Positions 1 through 5,123 of a DNA stretch of 6,713 nucleotides are shown here, in pieces; within the stretch, counting starts at the first letter, position 1; each line of letters opens with the position of its first letter. A program made the position numbers and the translations under genes. Location: assembly GCA_003023165.1 (NCBI GenBank), contig PXSD01000093.1:1-6713 (forward strand), read 5' to 3'. The notes below the pieces were generated by a model. That model had not been told where the DNA came from, did not search any database, and worked only from the letters and a program-made list of their open reading frames with translations. The DNA comes from Halobacteriales archaeon QS_9_67_15 (GTDB lineage: Archaea; Halobacteriota; Halobacteria; Halobacteriales; Haloarculaceae).

Positions 1-9
1 ACTGAATGC

Positions 10-81
10 CGAGGCGGTGTACACCGCCTCGACGAGAGACGCCGTGTGGCGTCTCGAACTGCGCTGGCGATTCCGTCGCCA
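10..81. other. Three tandem hairpins
   Basis: Hairpin 1 is a perfect 22-bp palindrome (10-31) centred on GTGTACAC. Hairpin 2 has the stem GAGACGCC (36-43) and GGCGTCTC (48-55) with a GTGT loop. Hairpin 3 pairs TGGCGA (65-70) with TCGCCA (76-81) around a 5-nt loop. They follow one another with spacers of 4 and 9 nt. No T-run follows any of them, so they do not look like simple terminators. They could be part of a structured RNA, a protein-binding array, or the 3' end of a gene lying to the left. GC-rich DNA makes short stems easily, but the first two are longer than expected by chance. Confidence 0.55.
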
Positions 82-180
82 CTCGTGTCGCGTGCCCGGG
101 TTCGCCGCGCTGTCATCGCGCCCATCCGGGTGTGCTCGGGCGGGGACTAGAGGCACGCACCGGACGTAGCCCCCCGACAC

Positions 181-269
181 GATTAATACTGCCGGCTGTA
201 CGTCTGTCACGAATTTCGCCGCCCCGGGACGGCGAATATCTTTACGAAGTTACAGCCGGCAGTATAATC
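181..269. repeat. 89-bp imperfect palindrome upstream of the GMC gene
   Basis: The arms are almost fully symmetric about the point between 225 and 226. The outer arm TACTGCCGGCTGTA (187-200) is perfectly matched by TACAGCCGGCAGTA (251-264) and is extended outward by GATTA (181-185) against TAATC (265-269) with one bulged base. The inner arm TTCGCC (215-220) matches GGCGAA (231-236), and the centre CCCGGG also pairs. About 35 of 44-45 positions per arm pair. The architecture resembles the palindrome at 2051-2130: long outer stem, mismatched zone, short GC-rich inner stem. The right ends share ATAATCACT (264-272 here, 2121-2129 there). It may be a MITE-like element, a large operator or cruciform, or a hairpin RNA. 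No clear target duplication is visible. Confidence 0.7.
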
Positions 270-416
270 ACTCCGCCCTGCTGACGACGAGCGCACCGCC
301 GGCCCGCCATGACAAGCCCTAAGGTCCGGGTTACCTGAGTCGAACTAATGAACGGCTGTTCGGACGCGGCGGTCCGTCCTTCGAGACCGGCGGTGGTCCA
401 CTCCGGCGAGAGGGTT

Positions 417-423
417 AGGAGGT
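417..423 (+). promoter_or_regulatory. Shine-Dalgarno site of the GMC gene
   Basis: AGGAGGT lies 7 nt before the GTG at 431. This strong match to the 16S rRNA tail decides the GTG start, and implies that this gene is translated from a leadered transcript, unlike its leaderless neighbours. Confidence 0.8.
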
Positions 424-430
424 CGCCGCG

Positions 431-2050
431 GTGAGCGCGACCGACACGGGGGGCGACATCGTCGACCGAACGCCGAGCGAGCGAGTAGACGTGTGCGTCG
501 TCGGAGCGGGACCGGCGGGTGCGCTCGTCGCGAATCGACTCGCAAAGGCGGGGTTCGAGGTGGTCGTCCTCGAAGCGGGGCCGCGGTTCGATGTCGCGGA
601 CCACCGAGAGCGCATGGAGCGGTCCATCCGTCCGGCGCACGGGCCGCTCTCCGTGTGGGAGATGGGCGGCGAGCGAGACGCGTTCAGCGCGAGCGGCGAG
701 CGATTTTATCCGCTGAACGCGATGCGTGTCAAAGGCGTCGGCGGGTCGACGCTCCACTGGCAGGGGATGGTGTTCCGGCTCCACGAGTCAGACTTCGCGC
801 GCCGATCGCGGGACGGCGTCGGGGCCGACTGGCCGCTCGACTACGCCGACCTGCGACCGTACTACGCCGAGGCCGAATCGGCGATGGGCGTCGCGGGCGC
901 GTCGGACAACCCCTTCGCACCGCCGCGCGAAGAACCGCACCCGATGCCGGCGTTTCCGCCCTCCTACAGCGACTCGTTGTTCGCCGAGGCGTGCGACGAG
1001 CTCGACATCACGATACACACGGTCCCCAATGCCCGCAACTCCGAGTCGTACGACCGTCGCGGCCAGTGCGTCGGCTACGGCACCTGCAACCCCGTCTGTC
1101 CCTCTGGTGCGAAGTACAGCGCGGACCACACAGTCGAGGCGGCCGAGGCGTCGGGTGCGCGCGTGGTCGACAGCGTCCCCGTCCAGCGCCTCGAAACCGA
1201 TGGGAGCGGCGAGCGCGTCGAGGCGACGGTGTACGCGACGCCGGACGGGACCGAATACCGCCAGGAGGCGCGACAGTTCGTTCTCGCGGCAGGTGGTGTC
1301 GAGACCCCGCGACTGCTCCTCCTCTCGAAGTCCGAGGCCCATCCCGACGGGCTCGCCAACTCCAGCGGACTCGTCGGTCGGTACTTCATGGAGCACCTCT
1401 TTGCCGGGATGGGCGGGACGCTCCGCGAGGCGACGCGGCAGAACCACGTCGGGTTCATTACGAGCGAGACCCACCAGTTCTACGACAACGACTTCGAAGG
1501 GGTCGGGCCGATGAAGCTGGAGTTCCTCAACTACGCCGGTCCCTCGCCCGCCGAGCAGGCGCTCACCGCCGACGAGTGGGGGGACGACCTGCTCGACAGC
1601 CTGCGCGAGGACTACGGACACCACATCGCGATGGGCGGGTTGGTCGGACAGCTCCCGCGGAAGTCGAACCGGGTCGCGCTGGACCCGTCGACGACCGATG
1701 ACCACGGGAACCCCGTCCCCGACGTGCAGTGGTCGCTCGACGACAGGACACGCCGGACGCTACGGAAGGCCAACGAGATTCAGCGGCGGGTGATCGACGA
1801 GCTGGGCGTCGACGTGGGGTGGACGGTCGGCCCGGACGACACCGGCCCCGCTGCCCACCACATGGGGACGACGCGCATGGGAACGGACCCGGCGGAGAGC
1901 GTCGTGAACCCGCGGCTCCGGACCCACGACGTTTCGAATCTCTCGGTCGCCTCGTCGAGCGTCTTCGTCACCAGCGGCGCGATGAACCCGACGCTCACCA
2001 TCGCGGCGCTCGCGCTGAAGGCGGCCGATCACGTCGAAGCAGACCTCTGA
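431..2050 (+). CDS. GMC-family FAD dehydrogenase, gluconate/glucose 2-dehydrogenase type
   Basis: A 539-residue FAD oxidoreductase of the glucose-methanol-choline family, predicted to oxidise a sugar, sugar acid or other alcohol; the substrate is not readable from sequence. The N-terminal ADP-binding fold has GAGPAG at 25-30 and ends its second strand at E48. The flavin segment GVGGSTLHW is at 102-110, and VLAAGGVETPRLL marks the second FAD stretch. The C-terminal GMC domain has HHMGTTRMG (H476/H477) and MNPTLT (N519), giving a likely His/Asn catalytic pair. C213, C219 and C223, in the spacing C-x5-C-x3-C-P, match my memory of the [3Fe-4S] ligand spacing in bacterial FAD-glucose dehydrogenase catalytic subunits. 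No signal peptide is visible, so it is cytoplasmic or exported only with a partner. The usual small subunit 3 or cytochrome partner is not next to it. The GTG start is supported by an AGGAGGT site. A palindromic element begins immediately after the TGA stop. Confidence 0.92.
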   Translation: MSATDTGGDIVDRTPSERVDVCVVGAGPAGALVANRLAKAGFEVVVLEAGPRFDVADHRERMERSIRPAHGPLSVWEMGGERDAFSASGERFYPLNAMRVKGVGGSTLHWQGMVFRLHESDFARRSRDGVGADWPLDYADLRPYYAEAESAMGVAGASDNPFAPPREEPHPMPAFPPSYSDSLFAEACDELDITIHTVPNARNSESYDRRGQCVGYGTCNPVCPSGAKYSADHTVEAAEASGARVVDSVPVQRLETDGSGERVEATVYATPDGTEYRQEARQFVLAAGGVETPRLLLLSKSEAHPDGLANSSGLVGRYFMEHLFAGMGGTLREATRQNHVGFITSETHQFYDNDFEGVGPMKLEFLNYAGPSPAEQALTADEWGDDLLDSLREDYGHHIAMGGLVGQLPRKSNRVALDPSTTDDHGNPVPDVQWSLDDRTRRTLRKANEIQRRVIDELGVDVGWTVGPDDTGPAAHHMGTTRMGTDPAESVVNPRLRTHDVSNLSVASSSVFVTSGAMNPTLTIAALALKAADHVEADL

Positions 2051-2130
2051 TAGTGATTATTGTAGCGATTTACCGGTACGCGCCGCCACCGGAGTCGGCG
2101 CGATCCGGAAATAATCTACAATAATCACTA
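2051..2130. repeat. 80-bp palindromic MITE-like element abutting the GMC stop codon
   Basis: Perfect 15-bp terminal inverted repeats are TAGTGATTATTGTAG (2051-2065) and CTACAATAATCACTA (2116-2130). The interior continues the symmetry in the same register: CCGG at 2073-2076 and 2105-2108, CGCGCCG at 2079-2085 against CGGCGCG at 2096-2102. About 31 of 40 positions per arm pair. TGA flanks the element on both sides (2048-2050 and 2131-2133), as expected of a 3-bp target duplication. Removing the element plus one TGA restores a contiguous CTC-TGA-GGC with the GMC stop intact. A TA duplication (2051-2052, 2129-2130), as made by IS630/mariner-type transposases, is an alternative reading. It lies between two convergent genes, so it could also act as a bidirectional terminator. 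There is no internal ORF, so any mobility would be in trans. Confidence 0.75.
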
Positions 2131-2152
2131 TGAGGCGAAAACGAGAGACCGG

Positions 2153-2608
2153 TCAGGCGTAGCCGACGGAGAGTAACCCGCCGATGACGAGGAGGAGGAC
2201 GGCGGCGACGGAGCCGGCGAGGAAGAACGGACGGGCCTCGGTAGCGGGCTGACGGACCTTCATCTGGTCGAAGCCGTCGGCGAGCTTGCTCGACCCGACC
2301 TCGACGAGCGCGGTGAGCGCGACCCAGAGCGCGACCATCCCGAGGACGAAGTGTCCCCGTGACGACCCGGTGAGTGATTCGACCGTGTAGGCCGACCCTG
2401 CCATGTGACCGCCGGTGAGAAATACGACGAGGGCGCTCGACCGCGAGACCCACCGGAGGCGTTCGACGACCGAGCGAAGCGGTTCGGCGTTGGCGGTCCC
2501 GTCTCTCGCGGTCGGGAGAAGCCCGAACGTCACGAAGACGACGCTTCCGGCCCACACTCCGCCGAAGAGGAGGTGGAGCGCGTACATCGCCGTATCCAGC
2601 GTAGACAT
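2153..2608 (-). CDS. Four-helix membrane protein, CopD-like
   Basis: A 151-residue integral membrane protein with four hydrophobic segments at about residues 7-31, 57-76, 86-105 and 128-150. It resembles small haloarchaeal proteins annotated as CopD-family or transporter. Notable residues are H12 and W19 in the first helix (HLLFGGVWAG), H68 in TGGHMAG, and H86 before the third helix; His pairs like these could bind a metal or heme, but that is inference. The frame remains open 33 codons further upstream (to 2707), but ATG 2608 is preferred: the extra residues are polar and unlike a membrane protein start, and a TATA-like CCTTCAAG lies about 28 nt before this ATG. It is divergent from hisC and convergent with the GMC gene. 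Function in the cell is unknown; copper handling should not be assumed from the family name. Confidence 0.82.
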   Translation of the reverse strand: MSTLDTAMYALHLLFGGVWAGSVVFVTFGLLPTARDGTANAEPLRSVVERLRWVSRSSALVVFLTGGHMAGSAYTVESLTGSSRGHFVLGMVALWVALTALVEVGSSKLADGFDQMKVRQPATEARPFFLAGSVAAVLLLVIGGLLSVGYA

Positions 2609-2632
2609 GTCCGATTCGGGGTACCCGGCCCC

Positions 2633-2640
2633 CTTGAAGG
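2633..2640 (-). promoter_or_regulatory. TATA-like box of the CopD-like gene
   Basis: Read on the - strand, CCTTCAAG is centred about 28 nt upstream of ATG 2608 with no SD site between them. This fits a leaderless haloarchaeal transcript. The box is a weak match to consensus. Confidence 0.4.
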
Positions 2641-2707
2641 TACTCACTTCTCGCCGGGCGACACCACCGTTTCGGCGCTGTGACACCGGCTGACCTCGTG
2701 TGAGCAC

Positions 2708-2715
2708 CCTTAAGA
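2708..2715 (+). promoter_or_regulatory. TATA-like box of the hisC operon
   Basis: CCTTAAGA is centred about 27 nt before ATG 2739. No SD site precedes the ATG, so the transcript probably starts at or next to the start codon (leaderless). This also argues against the in-frame GTG at 2700, which would lie upstream of the promoter. Confidence 0.6.
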
Positions 2716-2738
2716 CGCGGCGACCGTTTTGCTCGGGT

Positions 2739-3821
2739 ATGGAACCACGGGACCTCTCCGACCACGCCGTCTACCGCGCCGGAAGAGGGATAGAGGAGGT
2801 CGCTCGCGAGAAGGGGCTCGACCCGGACGACCTCGTCAAACTCTCCTCGAACGAGAACCCCTTCGGCCCGAGTCCGAGGGCCGTCGACGCGATCCGCGAC
2901 CGCGCCGACCGCGTCGCCAGCTACCCCAAGACCTCCCACACCGACCTCACCGCGAAGATCGCCGACCGCCACGGGGTCGCGGACGAGCAGATCTGGCTGA
3001 CTCCCAGCGGCGACACCGCGCTCGACTTCCTCGCCCGGGCGTTCATCGACCCCGGACAGCGCGTACTCGTCCCGAGACCGGGCTTCGCCTACTACCCGAT
3101 GTCCGCACGGTATCACCACGGCGAGGTCGACGAGTACAACCTCGCCAAGGAGACCGACTTCGAACAGACGCCCGAAGCGGTGCTCTCTGCCTACGACGGC
3201 CACCGCGTCGTCTACGTCACCAGTCCGCACAATCCGACCGGTTCGGAGATGTCGCTGAACGACGTGCGCACCGTCGCCGAGGAGACCGACGACCAGACGC
3301 TCGTCGTCTACGACGAGGCGTACATCCACTTCACCGACTCGCCCTCGGCCGTCGAACTGGTAGAGGAGCGCGAGGACGTGGCCATCGTCCGGACGTTCTC
3401 GAAGGCCTACGGCCTCGCCGGGATGCGCCTCGGGTACGCCGTCGCGCCAGAGGAGTGGGCCGACGCCTACGCTCGCGTGAACACTCCTTTCGGTGTAACC
3501 GAGTTGACCTGCCGCGCCGGGCTCGCGGCGCTCGACGACGAGGACCACGTCGAACGGACCGTCGAGACGGCGAAGTGGGCCCGCGAGTACATGCACGACA
3601 ATCTGGAGGCGGAGACGTGGGAGAGCGGCGGGAACTTCGTCCTCGTCGAGGTCGGCGACGCCAGCGCGGTCGCCGAGGCGGCCCAGCGCCGGGGCGTCAT
3701 CGTCCGGGACTGCTCCAGTTTCGGCCTGGCGGAGTGTATCCGGGTCACCTGCGGGACGAAACCGCAGACGCGACGCGCCGTCGAGACGATCAACGAAGTC
3801 CTCGCGGAGGTGTCGGCGTGA
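2739..3821 (+). CDS. hisC: Histidinol-phosphate aminotransferase
   Basis: A 360-residue class I/II PLP-dependent aminotransferase that converts imidazole-acetol phosphate plus glutamate to histidinol phosphate plus 2-oxoglutarate in cytoplasmic histidine synthesis. Family hallmarks are present in order: SSNENPFGPSP near residue 36, the PLP-contact motif SPHNPTG at 162-168 (N165), YDEAY at 191-195 (D192 pairs with the pyridine nitrogen), the Schiff-base lysine K222 in TFSKAYGLAGMRLGY with R230, and the carboxylate-binding R335 in CIRVTCG. Length is normal for HisC. The start at 2739 is chosen because a TATA-like box sits 27 nt before it and the protein then begins with the usual archaeal MEPRDLSDH-type N-terminus. 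It is first in an operon with the kinase 37 nt downstream. Related aminotransferases acting on aromatic amino acids cannot be fully excluded by sequence alone. Confidence 0.93.
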   Translation: MEPRDLSDHAVYRAGRGIEEVAREKGLDPDDLVKLSSNENPFGPSPRAVDAIRDRADRVASYPKTSHTDLTAKIADRHGVADEQIWLTPSGDTALDFLARAFIDPGQRVLVPRPGFAYYPMSARYHHGEVDEYNLAKETDFEQTPEAVLSAYDGHRVVYVTSPHNPTGSEMSLNDVRTVAEETDDQTLVVYDEAYIHFTDSPSAVELVEEREDVAIVRTFSKAYGLAGMRLGYAVAPEEWADAYARVNTPFGVTELTCRAGLAALDDEDHVERTVETAKWAREYMHDNLEAETWESGGNFVLVEVGDASAVAEAAQRRGVIVRDCSSFGLAECIRVTCGTKPQTRRAVETINEVLAEVSA

Positions 3822-3846
3822 GTCGGTTGCCCGCGTCGATACCAGC

Positions 3847-3851
3847 GGAGG
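3847..3851 (+). promoter_or_regulatory. Shine-Dalgarno site of the AK6-type kinase
   Basis: GGAGG lies 7 nt before ATG 3859, as expected for an internal operon gene; it fixes the start. Confidence 0.7.
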
Positions 3852-3858
3852 CGGTCTG

Positions 3859-4377
3859 ATGCGGGTCGCAGTGACCGGAACGCCCGGGACGGGAAAGACG
3901 ACAGCGGTAGAACGGCTGACGGCCGACGACGCGCTGGACCTCGATGTCATCCATCTGAACGACGTGGTCCACGACGAGGAGTTCGTCGTCGAACACGACG
4001 AGGAGCGCGGTTCCGCCGTCGCGGACCTCGACGCCCTGGCCGACTCCCTCGCCGGGCGCGACGACGTGCTCTTCGAGTCCCACCTCGCACACCACTTCGA
4101 CGCGGACAGGGTCGTCGTCCTGCGCTGTCACCCCGAGGAGCTGGAGCGGCGACTCACCGAGCGAGGCGAACCCGCCGCCAAGGCCGAGGAGAACGCCGAG
4201 TCCGAAGCGGTAGACGTGATCCTCGCAGAGGCCGTCGACCGCCACGGCGCCGACCGCGTCTACGAGGTCGACGCGACGGACCTGACCCCGGACGAGGTCG
4301 CGGCGGCCATCGAGGCGGTGGTCGCCGGCGACCGCGAACCACAGGCCGGTACAGTTTCGTTCGTGGACTATCTATGA
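3859..4377 (+). CDS. AK6/Fap7-type adenylate kinase
   Basis: A 172-residue P-loop NMP kinase of the archaeal/eukaryotic AK6 (hCINAP/Fap7) group. Such enzymes phosphorylate AMP with ATP, and in eukaryotes and archaea they also act in small ribosomal subunit maturation with the uS11 protein. The P-loop GTPGTGKTT is at 7-15 (K13, T14). The NMP-side segment runs from LNDVVHDEEF to about residue 65. FESHLAHHF at 72-80 follows a hydrophobic strand like the family's Walker B-type region. The short lid with R97, R98, R102 and K108 lies in ERRLTERGEPAAKAEEN. Length is typical. It is the middle gene of the hisC operon: 37 nt after hisC with its own SD site, and 13 nt before the phosphatidyltransferase. 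No defect is visible. Whether nucleotide metabolism or ribosome assembly is its main job cannot be decided here. Confidence 0.88.
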   Translation: MRVAVTGTPGTGKTTAVERLTADDALDLDVIHLNDVVHDEEFVVEHDEERGSAVADLDALADSLAGRDDVLFESHLAHHFDADRVVVLRCHPEELERRLTERGEPAAKAEENAESEAVDVILAEAVDRHGADRVYEVDATDLTPDEVAAAIEAVVAGDREPQAGTVSFVDYL

Positions 4378-4390
4378 TTAGCTCCACAGA

Positions 4391-4900
4391 ATGACCCTGG
4401 ACAGGTTCCGCCCCGCGGTGAAAGGCGCGATCGCGCCGTCGGTCACGCTCGCAAAGCGCGTCGGCCTGACGCCGAACGGCGTGAGCGTGCTGGCGTTGAC
4501 CCTGGCAGTTGTCGGCGGCGTCGCCTTCACCGTCGCACCGCGTCTCGACCCGATCCTCTATCTGGGCGGTGCCGTCGCGGTCGCGCTCAACGGCTGGCTC
4601 GACCTCGTCGACGGCGAACTGGCCCGCGCGACCGGCACCGGCAGCGACGCGGGCGACCTGCTCGACCACGTCCTAGACCGCTACGCCGACATCGTCGTCA
4701 TCACAGGCCTCGCCGCGGGGCTGGAGGCCTACGCGCTCGGCCTCGCCGCAGTGACCGGCGTGCTGATGACCTCGTACCTCGGCACGCAGGCCCAGGCCGT
4801 CGGTCTCGACCGGGTGTACGGCGGCCTCGTCGGCCGCGCCGACCGCCTCGGGCACTTCACCGCGATGCAGCGGTTCTACTACGCGATGGAGGCCCTCTGA
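4391..4900 (+). CDS. CDP-alcohol phosphatidyltransferase, apparently internally shortened
   Basis: A 169-residue membrane enzyme of the CDP-alcohol phosphatidyltransferase family, which transfers a lipid phosphatidyl or archaetidyl group from a CDP-activated lipid to an alcohol such as inositol phosphate, glycerol phosphate or serine. The signature D71-x2-D74-G75-x2-A78-R79-x8-G88-x3-D92-x3-D96 is complete, so metal and CDP binding residues are intact. Hydrophobic segments are at about 31-49, 54-70, 100-118 and 119-131. The family normally has six helices and about 190-200 residues. Here the polar loop ending RADRL (149-153) runs straight into GHFTAMQRFYY, which in homologues as I remember them follows the last two helices. 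Roughly 30 residues thus seem to be missing in frame. It is last in the hisC operon and has no clear SD site. The headgroup substrate is not identifiable; archaetidylinositol phosphate synthase is one possibility. Confidence 0.85.
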   Translation: MTLDRFRPAVKGAIAPSVTLAKRVGLTPNGVSVLALTLAVVGGVAFTVAPRLDPILYLGGAVAVALNGWLDLVDGELARATGTGSDAGDLLDHVLDRYADIVVITGLAAGLEAYALGLAAVTGVLMTSYLGTQAQAVGLDRVYGGLVGRADRLGHFTAMQRFYYAMEAL

Positions 4901-5123
4901 CGCGGCGTCTCTCGACAGCTCGCGGACGGACGTGCGGCCGGAAGCGACGGGCCCAAATCGCCCGAGTGCGTCGCATCAAAGACAGTAACCGACAGAGAGT
5001 CTCTTGCCGTCCTCGATGTACATATCTCGGTTAGTGGAAACACGATACAAGACTAGCCAGCAGGTCGTTCATCGTTATTGTAAGCTCAAATTACAGTCAG
5101 TCGACACGTAGACCGGAGGCCAG
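4901..5123. other. Convergent spacer with a drop in GC content
   Basis: This spacer separates the hisC operon from the - strand genes. From about 4981 to 5100 the GC content is near 46 percent by hand count, well below the flanking genes. A small hairpin pairs TGTAA with TTACA around 5079-5096. I see no ORF, tRNA or complete element. It probably marks the edge between a conserved block and accessory DNA. Confidence 0.45.

Larger units (their letters stand above)
1..430. other. Leader region without a convincing gene; hairpins and a palindrome
   Basis: No frame here has a convincing combination of start, codon use and recognisable protein. The stretch contains three tandem hairpins (10-81), a possible long-range pairing of GCGTGCC (90-96) with GGCACGC (152-158), and a long palindrome (181-269). 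The left edge could clip a gene. The + frame starting at base 2 is open to a TAG at 167-169 and reads plausibly for about 20 residues, then becomes Arg-rich. A - strand frame starting with ATG at 116 runs off the window. Neither is strong enough to call. From 270 to 416 I see no clear TATA box; the AT-rich patches nearest the GMC gene (around 329-350) are weak. Confidence 0.5.

Noticed and set aside
6..284. A 92-codon + strand frame at the left edge
   Set aside because: It is Arg/Pro/Cys-rich, runs through both the hairpins and the palindrome, and has no haloarchaeal acidic bias.
305..350. A tRNA-like stretch around GGGTTACCTGAGTCGAAC
   Set aside because: No acceptor stem, anticodon arm or T-arm could be assembled around it.
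788..1705. A 305-codon - strand frame inside the GMC gene
   Set aside because: It is a shadow of the GMC coding frame with Arg/Val-rich sequence and no motif.
2609..2707. A 33-residue N-terminal extension of the CopD-like protein
   Set aside because: The extension is polar, lies upstream of a TATA-like box placed correctly for ATG 2608, and is unlike the usual start of such membrane proteins.
2700..2738. An upstream GTG start for hisC adding 13 residues
   Set aside because: The TATA-like box at 2708-2715 would lie inside the coding region; ATG 2739 gives the usual N-terminus.
2070..3950. A 626-codon open frame on the - strand, antisense to hisC and overlapping the CopD-like gene
   Set aside because: Long antisense frames are normal in GC-rich haloarchaeal DNA. 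Its product is rich in Arg and Val without motifs, while the overlapping hisC and membrane protein genes have clear family signatures.
5079..5096. Resemblance of GTTATTGTAAG in the right-hand spacer to the end of the 2051-2130 element
   Set aside because: Only eight bases (TTATTGTA) match, and no partner inverted repeat at a suitable distance is visible.
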